From Lachnospiraceae bacterium (GTDB lineage: Bacteria > Bacillota > Clostridia > Lachnospirales > Lachnospiraceae), in contig JAILEQ010000064.1 in assembly GCA_024687305.1 (NCBI GenBank), positions 1 to 64,000 on the forward strand: a stretch of 64,000 nucleotides of DNA, given 5' to 3'. Numbering within the stretch: the stretch's first letter is position 1; the number at the start of each line of letters is the position of its first letter. Made by a program: the position numbers and the translations under genes. Under the pieces are notes generated by a model that searched no databases, was not told the DNA's origin, and worked only from the letters and a program-made list of their open reading frames with translations. Positions 10,044 to 20,226 of this stretch are shown piece by piece.

Positions 10044-10802
10044 TCATTCTTCCGCCGCATTGGCGATATACATTACGGTCAACATACAGAAGATGTATGC
10101 CTGCATAACACCCGTGAACCAGTCGAAGTATACCGACAGTATCGCAGGTAATCCGACATCCAGGATCGGTATGCACGAAAGGAACTTTCCTACCGCTCCG
10201 GGAATGAGTCCGAGCAATGCCTTGCTTGCAACCGCAAGTGCCGCATAGATAAGTCCGTTGATTACTATACCCGATAAAATGTTACCGAAGTGACGACAAG
10301 CCAAGCTTATCGGTGTAGCAAGTTCCGAAAGAACGTTGAACGGAGTCATGACCGCGATGGGAGTCGTAAAACCTTTTAAGTAACCTCCGACACCGCTTGT
10401 CTTTATCTTTTGGGCGGTTATCATGGTGAATACCACGATCGCCCACGCAGCCTCTGTACTAAGATCCGCCGTAGGACTTCGAAGTCCCGTAAGGCTTATG
10501 AGGTTTGACACCAAACTTGTCGAGAACAATGCCGCTACAAACGGAACCATGTACTTAAACTTGGGGCCCATGTTGCCGACCACGAAATTATCGGCCGCCT
10601 CAACGAGCATCTCCGCGAAAGCCTGTCTCTTACTTATGTTCTCAACTTTTAAGTCGTGGGTAAGCCAAATGCAAAGACCCGTGATGAGTAACATTACTAT
10701 CCAGCTTACAACAAGCGTTTCGTTTATCTGGAGCCTTCCGAGTATCGGTATGTCAAACGGTAACTCATAATATATCTTGGCGCCGTTAACACTGATTTCC
10801 AT
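10044..10802 (-). CDS. atpB: F1Fo ATP synthase subunit a
   Basis: A 252-aa polytopic stator subunit that provides the ion half-channels. The essential arginine is in the hallmark TPISLACRHFGNILSG (about residues 168-183), and the C-terminal helix carries the usual QAYIFCMLTVMYI pattern. Its start overlaps the preceding atpI-like gene by 17 bp. Length is normal. Confidence 0.95.
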   Translation of the reverse strand: MEISVNGAKIYYELPFDIPILGRLQINETLVVSWIVMLLITGLCIWLTHDLKVENISKRQAFAEMLVEAADNFVVGNMGPKFKYMVPFVAALFSTSLVSNLISLTGLRSPTADLSTEAAWAIVVFTMITAQKIKTSGVGGYLKGFTTPIAVMTPFNVLSELATPISLACRHFGNILSGIVINGLIYAALAVASKALLGLIPGAVGKFLSCIPILDVGLPAILSVYFDWFTGVMQAYIFCMLTVMYIANAAEE

Positions 10803-11238
10803 CTTGCTTTACGTCCACCTCCTTATTGATAGTTCTTTTCGATTTGATTATTCCGACCAGTTTTATTCCCGCACTGGGGAACAAAAGAGGTAAAAAGCCT
10901 GCCACCCAGAAAAAGCACGGAGCCGCAAGGGCGGCAATAAGCCATATGACCTGAAGTAACATTCGACGCGAAAAGCTTATCTTCATAAGCGATCTCGCAC
11001 GTTTTTCGTCCTCTTCGGACGCAACTTTCTGAACGGTTATCGCCATTAAAAAGAAATTGAGAACCGCTACGATAAATCCGCCAACACCGCCGAGAATAAC
11101 GGTGTGATCAAAAGGGACCGTATCGGGAATGAACCTGCTAAACACAAAGAACAAAACGAACATAACAACCGTACCGACTCCGGTATAGATCGCTATATTT
11201 TTTGTTTCTTTCTTGACTGCCGGTTGAAGTTTTCCCAT
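10786..11238 (-). CDS. atpI: ATP synthase subunit I-like membrane protein
   Basis: A 150-aa hydrophobic protein with about four predicted membrane segments (about 18-38, 47-70, 93-113, 117-133), located between the AtpZ-like gene and atpB, the standard place for subunit I. AtpI proteins help c-ring assembly or supply Mg2+; sequence conservation is low, so the call leans on position and topology. A hydrophilic C-terminal tail of about 17 residues follows the last helix. Confidence 0.75.
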   Translation of the reverse strand: MGKLQPAVKKETKNIAIYTGVGTVVMFVLFFVFSRFIPDTVPFDHTVILGGVGGFIVAVLNFFLMAITVQKVASEEDEKRARSLMKISFSRRMLLQVIWLIAALAAPCFFWVAGFLPLLFPSAGIKLVGIIKSKRTINKEVDVKQDGNQC

Positions 11239-11253
11239 AAAAACGACTTACCC

Positions 11254-11511
11254 CTAATGTTTATTAAATGAAACCTTGGGTTTCTTTTCTTTTTTCTGAC
11301 GGTTGATCACAGATAAATAGAATTTGTATGCGGTCATGAACGATGCACCGATACCAAGAATAAATCCTATAATGTAGATCCAGGGACCAATTGAAAAACG
11401 GTCACACAAAAACCAGCATATCCCGACACAGACAAGCATCGGCATAATGAACGACAGTCCCAACTGCGTTAACAAAGTCAGTTTTTGCGCTATCTCACGC
11501 CATTGTTTCAT
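11254..11511 (-). CDS. AtpZ/AtpI-family small membrane protein
   Basis: An 85-aa protein with two predicted membrane helices; GLSFIMPMLVCVGICWFLCD and a second helix containing GFILGIGASFM fit AtpZ/AtpQ-type proteins encoded first in many atp operons, which act with AtpI in ion supply or rotor assembly. I start it at Met 11511 because the operon's -10 box (11559-11564) puts the transcription start near 11552; a longer frame opening with GTG at 11553 would then have no leader, while the Met at 11511 has AGGA six bases upstream. Confidence 0.7.
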   Translation of the reverse strand: MKQWREIAQKLTLLTQLGLSFIMPMLVCVGICWFLCDRFSIGPWIYIIGFILGIGASFMTAYKFYLSVINRQKKEKKPKVSFNKH

Positions 11512-11558
11512 AAATGATCCTGCACGATGTGATGTTAAATATCCCAAAACCACAAAGG

Positions 11559-11587
11559 ATTGTATCAGATAATCATTTAATAATCAA
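11559..11587 (-). promoter_or_regulatory. Promoter of the atp operon
   Basis: On the minus strand, TTGATT (11582-11587), a 17-bp spacer and TACAAT (11559-11564). It lies in the 137-bp gap between the mfd stop and the first atp gene, with transcription predicted to start at about 11552. The gap is very A+T-rich; no clear mfd terminator is visible in it. Confidence 0.65.
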
Positions 11588-11648
11588 TGGATATATATAT
11601 TATAATAAGTAAAAATCTTATATATTCTACATTGCACCGATTAACCGC

Positions 11649-14600
11649 TTATTTTCCTAAAGAAAGGTATCTGTCCATATCTTCAAGAACCATCTTTGAA
11701 TTTTCCATAAGCCTGTTTTCATCGGATATGACTTCTCCGGTGGGCGCATACGTATATATAAACGTCGGAATACCGTAATTTTCAAGCTTTAAATGCCCTT
11801 TGTGAGCCTTAAGGAACGTGTCAATATTCGCGACATTTATCTTTGCATCGGGCTTGAAGGCAAAAGAAACCTCTCCGAACTTGCCCTTTATTTCCGAGAT
11901 GTAAAGTGAGTTGGCAACGATCTTCAGATCTGCGATCTTTAAAAGATTGACAGCACTTTCGGGCAGTTTTCCGAAACGGTCTTTAAGCTCGTCGGCCATC
12001 TCTTTCACGTCATCGTGGTTGGACAGTCCCGCTATACGCTTATAGGTGTCCAGCTTTTGAAGCTCATTGAGTATGTAATCGGGCGGAATGAACGCATCGA
12101 CGTCTAAGTCTATCGAAGTCGAAAACTCTTCTTTTTCCTCTATTCCCTTTTGTTTTTGGACCGCTTTGTTAAGGAGCTTACAGTACATGTCATATCCGAC
12201 CGCTTCCATATGACCGCTCTGACTCTTTCCGAGGATGTTTCCCGCGCCTCTTATTTCAAGATCTTTCATGGCGATCTTGTAGCCGCTTCCGAGATCGGTA
12301 AAATCTCTTATTGTCTGAAGACGCTTCTCGGCGATCTCTTTAAGCGATTTGTCACGTTTGTACATAAGAAACGCATATGCGGTACGCCCCGATCTGCCCA
12401 CACGACCTCTTAACTGGTAAAGCTGTGAAAGGCCGAGCGAATCGGAATCGTGGATTATCATTGTATTTACGTTGGGGATGTCTATGCCGGTCTCGATTAT
12501 CGTGGTCGCAACGAGTACATCGATGTCTCCACGGATGAAATCGTACATTATCCTTTCAAGTTCGGATTCTTTCATCTGACCGTGTGCAAACGCGACGACA
12601 GCTTCGGGCACAAGTTTTTGCACCGCTGCCGCGGCGTCCGCTATGGAATTCACTCTGTTGTAAACATAGTAGACCTGCCCGTTTCTCGAAAGTTCCCTCG
12701 TGATCGCCTCTCTTACCATCTCCTCATTGTACTCAAGCACATATGTCTGAATGGGAAGCCTGTCTGACGGCGGCTCCTCGAGAATACTCATATCTCTTAT
12801 GCCTACAAGACTCATGTGAAGCGTTCTCGGTATAGGCGTCGCGGTAAGCGTAAGCACGTCAACGTCTTCTTTTATCTGCTTTATCTTTTCTTTATGGGTC
12901 ACGCCGAAGCGCTGCTCTTCGTCCACAATAAGAAGTCCCAGGTCCTTAAACGAGAGGTCGCTCGACAAAAGCCTGTGAGTTCCTATAACTATATCGACCG
13001 TGCCCTCTTTTACGGCCTTTATGATCGCGTTCTGCTTTGATTTCGGTACAAAGCGGCTTAAAAGCTCTATCTTGACCGGGAAGTCCTTCATTCTTTGAAC
13101 AAACGTATTGTAATGCTGCTCGGCAAGAATGGTGGTCGGGACCAGAAGCGCCACCTGCTTGCTGTCCTGTACAGCCTTGAACGCCGCTCTTATGGCGATC
13201 TCCGTTTTTCCGTAACCGACATCGCCGCAAATGAGACGGTCCATAATCTTTGAGCTTTCCATATCTGCCTTGGTAGCTTCTATCGCATCAAGCTGGTCGG
13301 AGGTTTCCTCGTAAGGGAAAAGCTCCTCGAACTCCGTCTGCCAGGGCGTATCTTCGGGAAACCTGTGTCCTTCGCGGCTGCTTCTTTTTGCATACAGTTC
13401 CACAAGTTCGTTGGCGATAACGTCCACCGCTTCGCGAACCTTTGAAGTTGTCTTTGCCCACTCCTGGGTGCCGAGTTTGTTTATCTTCGGCTTTCTGCCG
13501 TCGGCGGAGGAATATTTCATGATCGTATTGAGGCCGGTTGCCGGAACGTAGAGCACTCCGCCTTCACGGTAATCGATCTTCATATAGTCTTTCGAGACTC
13601 CCGAGACGGTCATTGTCTCGATGCCTTTATATATACCCACGCCGTAACGCTCGTGCACGACGTAATCGGCCACGTGAAGGTCGTTAAGATTGTTGACCTT
13701 ACTGCCTTCGTACTGTTTCTTTCTTCGTTTCTTCTTCTCTTCGGTAAATATGTCGCTTTCGGGAATGACTACGAACTTTATTTCCGGATATTCAAAGCCC
13801 TTCACCACGTTTCCGTACATCGTGGCGATCTCACCGGTACAAAGAACACGTTCACGATCGTCCGAAAAGAACGCTGAAACCTCATATTCTTCAATGTTCT
13901 TTGCCAGGCGCTCGGCTCTTGTTCTGGATGCGGACAGCAAAAGAGTCCTGTAGCCGCGCTTTTTAAACGATTTAAGATCTTTTATGAGCGCCGTGAAATC
14001 GTTGCCGTAGGTCGGAATACTGTGAGCGTTCACCATGGCGCTCTCGGTCGGTTCAAATCCTCTCACGCGATTTTCCATCGTTGACAAAAGCAGTATGTTC
14101 TGCTTTTTAAGTATCGACAGCACTGCATTTTTTGCAAAAAGAATGTCTGCCTGACCGGGTACGATGTAGCCCTTTTCAAGTCTGGCTTTCATACTTTCTT
14201 TAAACTCAAGTTCCACTGCGTCGGCATGCTCGAAGGTTCTTGAGGGTTCATCTATAACAAAGATCGCATCTTCGAAGTAATCCGCAAAGGATCGCGGTTC
14301 TTCCACGAAATATCTGATGTAGCCGTCAGCGTTAAAGCTCCATGGAAATTCACGTATAGTCTCATCTATCTCGTCAAATGCCACTTTTAATCTGTGTGCG
14401 GCTTCGGGGTTAGTGTTCTTTTCAAACTTTGCGACGAGTTTTTCTTTGTCACTTTCTATCCTTCTTAAACCGTCAAAGAGTTCACCCTGTGACAAAGGAA
14501 GCTCGTTTGCGGGGAAAATGTCCACAGTTTTTAAGTTCTCTACCGAGCGCTGGCTTTCTACGTCAAAGCTCCTAAGACTCGTTACCTCGTCTCCCCAAAG

Positions 14601-15176
14601 TTCTATCCTGTAGGGGTTTTCCTCGGTAAGATCGAATATGTCGACTATTCCGCCCCTGACTGAAAACTGTCCGCCGGTCTCAACCTGATATGATTTTTCG
14701 TATCCCATGGATACAAGTTTTTTCGCAAGTTCGCTTTCGTCGACGGATGAACCGATGCTTAGGTTTATTATGTTCTTCTTTAAAAGGGAGATGTCTGCTC
14801 CTGCGTTCATAAGACCGCTGAAGGTAGTGACGATCGTGCTGCCAAGCCCCTTCATGACACGCTTTATAGTGGTCAATCTGTCTTTGGTGAGCCTGTTTGA
14901 GTGAACGTCGGCTTCATAAAAGATCACATCCTTAGCAGGGAAAACATGAACGTTCTTGTCGTAAATCTTCAGATCTTCGTAGATCTCTCTCACCCTCGCG
15001 TCCGAATAAGTTACGATTATCCTGTCATGGAAAGACTCCGAAAGACCCCAGGCCAGATTTATCTTCTGTGAATCGGCACAACCTGAAATAAGAGCCGAAG
15101 TCCCTTTATTTCTAAAGGTTTCTTCCGCTCTCTTAAAACACTCAAGCTCTTTTAAAGGTTCTGTAAGGACTCTCAT
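11649..15176 (-). CDS. mfd: Transcription-repair coupling factor Mfd
   Basis: An 1175-aa DNA translocase that removes RNA polymerase stalled at lesions and recruits UvrA. In order: a UvrB-like N-terminal region with the degenerate first P-loop, the RNA-polymerase-interacting domain (about residue 510, [19 protein letters not shown]), the translocase with Walker [19 protein letters not shown] and the box IVDEEQRFG, motif [16 protein letters not shown], helicase motifs up to RGRVGRSGR, and the C-terminal autoinhibitory domain. Length is normal. Its start overlaps pth by 4 bp, a common Firmicute arrangement. Confidence 0.97.
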   Translation of the reverse strand: MRVLTEPLKELECFKRAEETFRNKGTSALISGCADSQKINLAWGLSESFHDRIIVTYSDARVREIYEDLKIYDKNVHVFPAKDVIFYEADVHSNRLTKDRLTTIKRVMKGLGSTIVTTFSGLMNAGADISLLKKNIINLSIGSSVDESELAKKLVSMGYEKSYQVETGGQFSVRGGIVDIFDLTEENPYRIELWGDEVTSLRSFDVESQRSVENLKTVDIFPANELPLSQGELFDGLRRIESDKEKLVAKFEKNTNPEAAHRLKVAFDEIDETIREFPWSFNADGYIRYFVEEPRSFADYFEDAIFVIDEPSRTFEHADAVELEFKESMKARLEKGYIVPGQADILFAKNAVLSILKKQNILLLSTMENRVRGFEPTESAMVNAHSIPTYGNDFTALIKDLKSFKKRGYRTLLLSASRTRAERLAKNIEEYEVSAFFSDDRERVLCTGEIATMYGNVVKGFEYPEIKFVVIPESDIFTEEKKKRRKKQYEGSKVNNLNDLHVADYVVHERYGVGIYKGIETMTVSGVSKDYMKIDYREGGVLYVPATGLNTIMKYSSADGRKPKINKLGTQEWAKTTSKVREAVDVIANELVELYAKRSSREGHRFPEDTPWQTEFEELFPYEETSDQLDAIEATKADMESSKIMDRLICGDVGYGKTEIAIRAAFKAVQDSKQVALLVPTTILAEQHYNTFVQRMKDFPVKIELLSRFVPKSKQNAIIKAVKEGTVDIVIGTHRLLSSDLSFKDLGLLIVDEEQRFGVTHKEKIKQIKEDVDVLTLTATPIPRTLHMSLVGIRDMSILEEPPSDRLPIQTYVLEYNEEMVREAITRELSRNGQVYYVYNRVNSIADAAAAVQKLVPEAVVAFAHGQMKESELERIMYDFIRGDIDVLVATTIIETGIDIPNVNTMIIHDSDSLGLSQLYQLRGRVGRSGRTAYAFLMYKRDKSLKEIAEKRLQTIRDFTDLGSGYKIAMKDLEIRGAGNILGKSQSGHMEAVGYDMYCKLLNKAVQKQKGIEEKEEFSTSIDLDVDAFIPPDYILNELQKLDTYKRIAGLSNHDDVKEMADELKDRFGKLPESAVNLLKIADLKIVANSLYISEIKGKFGEVSFAFKPDAKINVANIDTFLKAHKGHLKLENYGIPTFIYTYAPTGEVISDENRLMENSKMVLEDMDRYLSLGK

Positions 15177-15745
15177 GTATCTCTCGTAACTTTCTTGTTG
15201 AACCTGTTCATTGCTTCGTCGGTCTCATCATTTAGCATGAGTTCGACCGCTTTTACCGCGTTATCTATCGCATTGTCGAGATCTTCGCGCTCTTCGGGTT
15301 TAAATCTGCTAAGCACCCAGTCAGCCAGATCCATCTTTGAGGGTTTCTCTCCGACACCGACACGTACTCTTTCAAATTCGTTCGTGCCAAGCTGCTGTAT
15401 AATATTCTTCATACCGTTATGTCCGCCGGCGCTTCCTGATTTTCTGACTCTTATGCCTCCGACATCAAGTGTTATGTCGTCGTAGACCACAATAAGTTTT
15501 TCGGGTTTGTAATAATCAAAAAGCGCTCTCACGCTCTCGCCCGAAAGATTCATGAACGTCTGCGGTTTTGCGAGTATTATCTTCTTTCCGTTAAATATCG
15601 CCTTTGTTACAAGCGCTCTGTGCGCCTTTTGCGATATGTCGGCTCCGCACATTTTTGCAATCTCGTCGACTACCATGAACCCCGCATTGTGCCTTGTGTT
15701 CTCGTAATTTTTCCCGGGATTGCCAAGCCCCACTACCAAATCCAT
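15173..15745 (-). CDS. pth: Peptidyl-tRNA hydrolase
   Basis: A 190-aa enzyme that releases peptides from peptidyl-tRNA dropped by ribosomes. Seen: VVGLGNPGKNYENTRHNAGF with the catalytic histidine, KPQTFMNLSG, and the YDDITLDVGGIRVRKSGSAGGHNG substrate loop in two stretches. The reading frame extends 29 codons upstream to a TTG, but the start at 15745 has a strong GGAGG seven bases before it and gives the family's usual length, so I prefer it. The gene is translationally coupled to mfd through a 4-bp overlap. Confidence 0.95.
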   Translation of the reverse strand: MDLVVGLGNPGKNYENTRHNAGFMVVDEIAKMCGADISQKAHRALVTKAIFNGKKIILAKPQTFMNLSGESVRALFDYYKPEKLIVVYDDITLDVGGIRVRKSGSAGGHNGMKNIIQQLGTNEFERVRVGVGEKPSKMDLADWVLSRFKPEEREDLDNAIDNAVKAVELMLNDETDEAMNRFNKKVTRDT

Positions 15746-15830
15746 TTTTTCATCCTCCGCGGTCGCTTTCTTTAACGCTCTTAACAGTTTAAAAGCACGC
15801 CGGATTTTTTCTTTCTCCACTTTCACGACC

Positions 15831-15870
15831 AAAACCTCAAAACGGGGATGTCATAAAGACACCCCCTGTT
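15831..15870 (-). terminator. Terminator after glgD
   Basis: A hairpin with GGGG-A-TGTC and GACA-CCCC arms around an ATAAA loop (15844-15865). On the minus strand it is followed by TTTTGAGGTTTT. It separates glgC-glgD from pth-mfd; the tail overlaps the untranslated 5' region of pth. Confidence 0.6.
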
Positions 15871-15889
15871 GTCACTTCATATAACTATA

Positions 15890-17011
15890 TTAAATGATAA
15901 ATCTGTCGTTGTCTTCAACAACTATCTTTACGCCGTCCTCGCCTTTAAAGAAGGAGTTCGCGCGTATGGTTCCGTGACTTTCGACGATACAGTTCTCGAT
16001 GTGAGTATTGTCGCCGATGTATACGTCATTTAAGATGATCGAATTCTTGATAAAACAGTTGTTTCCGATGTAGGTCTCTCTGAATACCACCGAATCTTCG
16101 ACCGTACCGTTCACGATCGTTCCGCTTGCGATAAGGGAATTGTGAACTTTTGCTCCCACATTGTACTTTGCGGGAGGAAGGTCGTCAACCTTTGAATAGA
16201 TATCGGGATACTGCTTGAAGAAATAGTCACGCACCTCGGGCTTTAAGAAGTCCATGTTCGTTGCGAAGTAGTCGTCAACGGATGCGATATTTCTCCAGTA
16301 TTCCTTTATCTTGTAGCCGTAGATCCTCTTAATATCTTTAAAGCGGATAAGCACATCACGAACAAAGTCGTAACGGTCCTCTTCGGCGCACTTTTCGATC
16401 ATTTCGATAAGTGCACGACGACGGACAACGTAAATACCGCAAGAGATCGTAGAAGATTTTGCCACGATGGGTTTTTCTTCGAACTCTTCTATGCGGAAGT
16501 CCTCGTTCATCTTAACGGTACCGAATCTGTCAAGGCCGGCAATGTTGTCGGCATCTTTGCAGACCACGGTGATGTCCGCTTTCTTTTCGATATGATATTC
16601 AAGAAGCTTGTTGAAATCAATCTTGTATACACAGTCGCCCGAAGCGATCACAACGTAAGGCTCGTGACTGTTCTTCAAAAACGAAAGATTCTGGTAGATA
16701 GCGTCTGCCGTTCCTCTGTACCAGTAGTTGTTCTCGGCGGTAACGGTAGGCGTGAACACCAAAAGTCCGCCCTGCTTACGTCCGAAGTCCCACCATTTTG
16801 AAGAACTTAAATGCTCTCCGAGGCTTCCTGCATTGTACTGCGTAAATACTGCAACTTTCTGAATGTGAGAATTCGACATGTTACTCAAAACAAAGTCGAT
16901 ACTTCTGTAACTGCCGGCGATGGGCATTGCCGCTACGGCACGCCTTATACCGAGCTCTTTCATGCGGTGGCTTGAATTACCTCCCGCCAAAACAATTCCT
17001 ATAGCTCTCAT
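15890..17011 (-). CDS. glgD: GlgD, regulatory subunit of ADP-glucose pyrophosphorylase
   Basis: A 373-aa protein with the nucleotidyltransferase fold and the C-terminal left-handed beta-helix of the GlgC family, but diverged at the N-terminus ([20 protein letters not shown] in place of the GGxGxRLxxLTxxxAKP signature). GlgD is the partner subunit that boosts GlgC activity in Firmicutes. It overlaps the end of glgC by 4 bp and should form a hetero-oligomer with it in glycogen synthesis. Confidence 0.92.
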   Translation of the reverse strand: MRAIGIVLAGGNSSHRMKELGIRRAVAAMPIAGSYRSIDFVLSNMSNSHIQKVAVFTQYNAGSLGEHLSSSKWWDFGRKQGGLLVFTPTVTAENNYWYRGTADAIYQNLSFLKNSHEPYVVIASGDCVYKIDFNKLLEYHIEKKADITVVCKDADNIAGLDRFGTVKMNEDFRIEEFEEKPIVAKSSTISCGIYVVRRRALIEMIEKCAEEDRYDFVRDVLIRFKDIKRIYGYKIKEYWRNIASVDDYFATNMDFLKPEVRDYFFKQYPDIYSKVDDLPPAKYNVGAKVHNSLIASGTIVNGTVEDSVVFRETYIGNNCFIKNSIILNDVYIGDNTHIENCIVESHGTIRANSFFKGEDGVKIVVEDNDRFII

Positions 17012-18282
17012 TCCCAGTCACCTGCCTTTACTAAAGATCTGCCGCTCTCAAGTCGGCCGTTTTCATAATCCGCAGGCTCGGTCTTACCGAATATGACGGT
17101 ATTCTTGCCGACGGTCACATGACTCGGTATCTCCGTCTTTTCACCTATCGTTACGAGTCCGGAATTGTAGATCTTGGGGTTTGTCTCGTTGGGGATCTCG
17201 TCTCCGACACCCAGCTTACATCCATCGCCGATCTCAACACCTTCGGCAACGATCGCCTTGTAGCACTCGGTTCCGGCACCGATCTTTGTTTCGTTCATGA
17301 TGATCGAATCGCGAACTACCGCATCTTTTCCGATCACTACGCCGCATCCGATAACGGAGTTGAACACCTTTCCGTAGATCTCACTTCCTTCTCCGACAAT
17401 GCTTCTTTCTATAACAGAGTCCGAAGAAAAGTACTGCGGAGGAAGCGTATCCGATTTGGTGTATATCTTCCAGTATTCTTCGTAAAGGTTGAAGTCGGGA
17501 ACTATATCGATAAGCTCCATGTTTGCCTGCCAGTACGACTCAAGAGTTCCGACATCTTTCCAGTAACCGTTAAATTCATATGCATACAAAGGTGCACCGT
17601 TGTCATGGCAATGGGGAATGACATGCTTTCCGAAATCAAGCGCGGGCTGATCTGCCATCTTGATAAGTGCATCCTTAAGTGTTTTCCAGTTAAATATGTA
17701 GATACCCATGGAAGCAAGATTGCTTCTGGGATGCTCGGGCTTTTCTTCGAATTCGGTGATACGACCTTTATCGTCGGTGATCATGATACCGAAACGTTTT
17801 GCTTCTTCCATCGGAACGGGCATGACGGCTATCGTTACCTCGGCCTTGTTGGCTTTGTGGTAATCAAGCATCATCTCATAGTCCATCTTATAAATGTGGT
17901 CACCCGAAAGAATGAGAACGTAATCGGGGTTGTACGTCTCCATATAATCTATGTTCTGATATATGGCATTAGCCGTACCCGTATACCACTCACTGTTCTC
18001 GCTCTTTTCATAAGGAGGTAAAACTGTGACACCGCCGATGTTTCGGTCAAGGTCCCACGGAATACCGATCCCGATATGAGTGTTAAGCCTAAGAGGCTGA
18101 TACTGTGTAAGCACACCTACCGTATCAATACCCGAATTGATACAGTTGGAAAGCGGAAAGTCGATGATACGATATTTTCCGCCGAATGACACAGCCGGCT
18201 TTGCCATTTTAGATGTTAAGACCCCAAGACGACTTCCCTGTCCTCCTGCCAAAAGCATGGCAATCATTTCCTTTTTGATCAT
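17008..18282 (-). CDS. glgC: Glucose-1-phosphate adenylyltransferase GlgC
   Basis: A 424-aa enzyme making ADP-glucose from glucose 1-phosphate and ATP, the first committed step of glycogen synthesis. Seen: [20 protein letters not shown] with the following [15 protein letters not shown], the catalytic-site [13 protein letters not shown] and the C-terminal hexapeptide repeat region (about 290-400). It is the first gene of a glgC-glgD operon; the remaining glycogen genes are not in this window. Confidence 0.96.
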   Translation of the reverse strand: MIKKEMIAMLLAGGQGSRLGVLTSKMAKPAVSFGGKYRIIDFPLSNCINSGIDTVGVLTQYQPLRLNTHIGIGIPWDLDRNIGGVTVLPPYEKSENSEWYTGTANAIYQNIDYMETYNPDYVLILSGDHIYKMDYEMMLDYHKANKAEVTIAVMPVPMEEAKRFGIMITDDKGRITEFEEKPEHPRSNLASMGIYIFNWKTLKDALIKMADQPALDFGKHVIPHCHDNGAPLYAYEFNGYWKDVGTLESYWQANMELIDIVPDFNLYEEYWKIYTKSDTLPPQYFSSDSVIERSIVGEGSEIYGKVFNSVIGCGVVIGKDAVVRDSIIMNETKIGAGTECYKAIVAEGVEIGDGCKLGVGDEIPNETNPKIYNSGLVTIGEKTEIPSHVTVGKNTVIFGKTEPADYENGRLESGRSLVKAGDWE

Positions 18283-18305
18283 TATGGATCCCTCGCTTTT
18301 GCATT

Positions 18306-18325
18306 TCGGCGTATAGTACCGCCGA
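18306..18325. promoter_or_regulatory. Hairpin in the glgC leader
   Basis: TCGGCG and CGCCGA form a 6-bp stem with an 8-nt loop, about 13-32 nt downstream of the predicted glgC transcription start and 24 bp before the ATG. It may be an operator or an mRNA structure. Confidence 0.35.
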
Positions 18326-18344
18326 TTTTATGTATACTACTATA

Positions 18345-18373
18345 ATTTTATACCATATCACCTGTTTTCGCAA
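18345..18373 (-). promoter_or_regulatory. Probable glgC-glgD promoter
   Basis: On the minus strand TTGCGA (18368-18373), a 17-bp spacer and TAAAAT (18345-18350). The 311-bp space between glgC and murC holds only the two divergent promoters and short inverted repeats; I see no gene in it. Confidence 0.45.
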
Positions 18374-18528
18374 ACCTTTTTGCTTAAAATTGTGCAATTC
18401 TCACATACATTTTCATGATTTTGACGGAAAAAGACAAACTTTTTGGAAGAACACTCTAAAAATGGTGTGAAAATTTACAAATGACACCTTCGAAAATGAA
18501 TCGGCACCACCGTCCCACGGGGGCAAAA

Positions 18529-18557
18529 TTGCCTATTCGGGTTAAGGGTGATACAAT
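18529..18557 (+). promoter_or_regulatory. murC promoter, extended -10
   Basis: TTGCCT (18529-18534), a 17-bp spacer and TACAAT (18552-18557) preceded by TG one base before the hexamer (TGATACAAT). Transcription would start near 18564, about 30 nt before the murC ATG, which has AAGGAG just upstream. Confidence 0.65.
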
Positions 18558-18593
18558 TAGAAAAGTTTCTTTGATGTATATTAAGGAGAATAT

Positions 18594-19973
18594 ATGAGTA
18601 TCAGATTTGATAAACCGATGAATGTTTATTTCATAGGTATAGGCGGAATAAGCATGTCCGGACTTGCGAAGATATTGTTAAAGGAAGGTTTTAGGGTTTC
18701 GGGTTCCGATCCCACAAAAACCGAACTCACGACAGCACTTGAACAGTCGGGAGCTACGATATACTACGATCAGACGACTCACCATATAGAAGATGATACG
18801 GACCTTGTTGTTTACACCGCTGCCATAAGAGAAAACAACCCCGAATATGTGTATATGATCGAAAAAGGTTTTAAACACATGACCAGAGGACAGTTCTTGG
18901 GCGAACTCATGAAAAACTACAGCGTTCCGATAGCCGTGAGCGGTACGCACGGAAAAACGACCACAACGTCGATGCTTGCGGAGATCCTTCTCGGTGCCGA
19001 TACGGATCCGACACTTTCCGTCGGAGGCGTGCTCAAATCGATCGGAACAAACATAAGAGTAGGCGGTCCCGAATATTTTCTTTTTGAAGCCTGTGAATAT
19101 ACCAACAGCTTCCTGGACTTTTTCCCCAAGATAAGCATTATCTTAAATGTGGAAGAAGACCATCTCGATTTCTTTAAAGATATCGATGACATAAGAAATT
19201 CATTTAACAGATTTGCACGCTTAAACCCCGCGGACGGGCTTTTGGTGATAAACGGAGAAATGGAAGGGTTTGACAAAGTTGTGGCAGGTGTTTCCTGTCC
19301 GATCGTCACTTTCGGTCACGATGAAAACTGTGACGTCTACGCAAGCGATATCACTTTCGACGAATCCGCTCACGCATCGTTTAAGTGCCATATCAAAAAG
19401 ACGGGCGAGTGCTTTGACATCAAATTGAACGTGACCGGCGAGCATAACGTTTACAATGCTCTCTCCGCGATCGCAGTCGCAAGATATCTTGGTATTCCGG
19501 TCGACGTCATCGCCTCTTCTTTGCTTCGATGCGGCGGATCAAAAAGACGTTTCGAGATACGCGGAAGCTTTAACGGCGTTACCGTAATAGACGATTATGC
19601 GCATCACCCGACCGAGATAAACGCCACTTTGGATGCCGCGATGAAGGTTTCACACAGAGAACTCTGGTGTGTCTTCCAGCCTCATACTTATACACGCACA
19701 AAGGCTTTTTTGAAAGAATTTGCCGACGTTTTGTCCAAAGCCGACCACGTGGTACTTGCGGATGTTTATCCGGCCAGAGAAAAGGACATTTACGGCTGCA
19801 ATTCTCAGAATCTGTACGAAGAGATAAAAAAGCTTGGGACCGACTGTCATTATTTTCATTCTTTCGACGAGATTTTGGACTATTTGTACAAAAATTGTAT
19901 CAACGGGGATTTGTTGATAACCGTCGGTGCCGGAGATGTAGTTAAAATCGCAGACCGCATCGTTTCAAAATAG
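18594..19973 (+). CDS. murC: UDP-N-acetylmuramate--L-alanine ligase
   Basis: A 459-aa cytoplasmic Mur ligase that adds L-alanine to UDP-MurNAc. Seen: the N-terminal Rossmann motif FIGIGGISMSGLAKIL (about residues 13-28), the ATP loop GTHGKTTTTSMLAEIL (about 117-132), and the C-terminal DDYAHHPTEINATL motif (about 331-344). Length is normal. The gene stands alone between the divergent glgC promoter and a terminator hairpin. Confidence 0.97.
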   Translation: MSIRFDKPMNVYFIGIGGISMSGLAKILLKEGFRVSGSDPTKTELTTALEQSGATIYYDQTTHHIEDDTDLVVYTAAIRENNPEYVYMIEKGFKHMTRGQFLGELMKNYSVPIAVSGTHGKTTTTSMLAEILLGADTDPTLSVGGVLKSIGTNIRVGGPEYFLFEACEYTNSFLDFFPKISIILNVEEDHLDFFKDIDDIRNSFNRFARLNPADGLLVINGEMEGFDKVVAGVSCPIVTFGHDENCDVYASDITFDESAHASFKCHIKKTGECFDIKLNVTGEHNVYNALSAIAVARYLGIPVDVIASSLLRCGGSKRRFEIRGSFNGVTVIDDYAHHPTEINATLDAAMKVSHRELWCVFQPHTYTRTKAFLKEFADVLSKADHVVLADVYPAREKDIYGCNSQNLYEEIKKLGTDCHYFHSFDEILDYLYKNCINGDLLITVGAGDVVKIADRIVSK

Positions 19974-20089
19974 TTTTCCACATTGTCCACATTTTTTAAG
20001 GATTTTATGTAACTTAAAAAATGTGGATATTTTTTGCGGTTTTTCCCAGTGTTTTTGTAAGTTCTTAATTTTTATCCACATTATCCACA
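19974..20089. promoter_or_regulatory. Cluster of DnaA-box-like 9-mers upstream of dnaD
   Basis: Two perfect consensus boxes TTATCCACA sit in tandem at 20072-20080 and 20081-20089. Two near-consensus boxes, TTTTCCACA (19974-19982) and TTGTCCACA (19983-19991), are also in tandem, and an inverted one (ATATCCACA on the minus strand) is at 20022-20030. The second and third also form the arms of the murC terminator hairpin. The adjacent genes encode DnaD- and DnaI-like initiation proteins, so DnaA control is plausible; a replication origin is not shown. Confidence 0.55.
19986..20036 (+). terminator. murC terminator
   Basis: A perfect 15-bp inverted repeat (TCCACATTTTTTAAG at 19986-20000 and its complement at 20013-20027) with a 12-nt loop, followed by a run of six T residues at 20030-20035. 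The stem is A+T-rich but long. Confidence 0.6.
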
Positions 20090-20101
20090 ATTTCTCCTCT
20101 A

Positions 20102-20119
20102 TTTGCGAATCCTCGCAAA
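20102..20119. promoter_or_regulatory. Inverted repeat upstream of dnaD
   Basis: TTTGCGA and TCGCAAA are perfect 7-bp arms around ATCC. The site lies between the tandem DnaA-like boxes and the dnaD promoter. It is a candidate operator with no known regulator. Confidence 0.35.
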
Positions 20120-20157
20120 CCCTTGATTTTTCGGCTTTTTTTCGGCACTTTTTCCAT

Positions 20158-20185
20158 TTGATTTTTCATAAATTTTTGCTAAAAT
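20158..20185 (+). promoter_or_regulatory. Probable promoter of the dnaD-dnaI-prs genes
   Basis: TTGATT (20158-20163), a 16-bp spacer and TAAAAT (20180-20185) with an upstream TG (TGCTAAAAT). Transcription would start near 20192, about 35 nt before the chosen DnaD start. Confidence 0.5.
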
Positions 20186-20226
20186 TCCGTTTGACGAAAC
20201 ATAGAACAAGGGCGAGTGTAACAGGA

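Noticed and set aside
15746-15832. A 29-residue N-terminal extension of peptidyl-tRNA hydrolase starting at TTG
   Set aside because: The internal ATG at 15745 has a near-perfect ribosome-binding site and gives the normal family length.
17119-18021. A 300-codon open frame on the plus strand
   Set aside because: It lies opposite glgC, which is fully supported by family motifs; the antisense product has no recognisable pattern.
19974-20185. A chromosomal replication origin
   Set aside because: The boxes are tempting, but no dnaA, dnaN, rpmH or similar origin neighbours are present, and some boxes are explained by a terminator. I report only the cluster.
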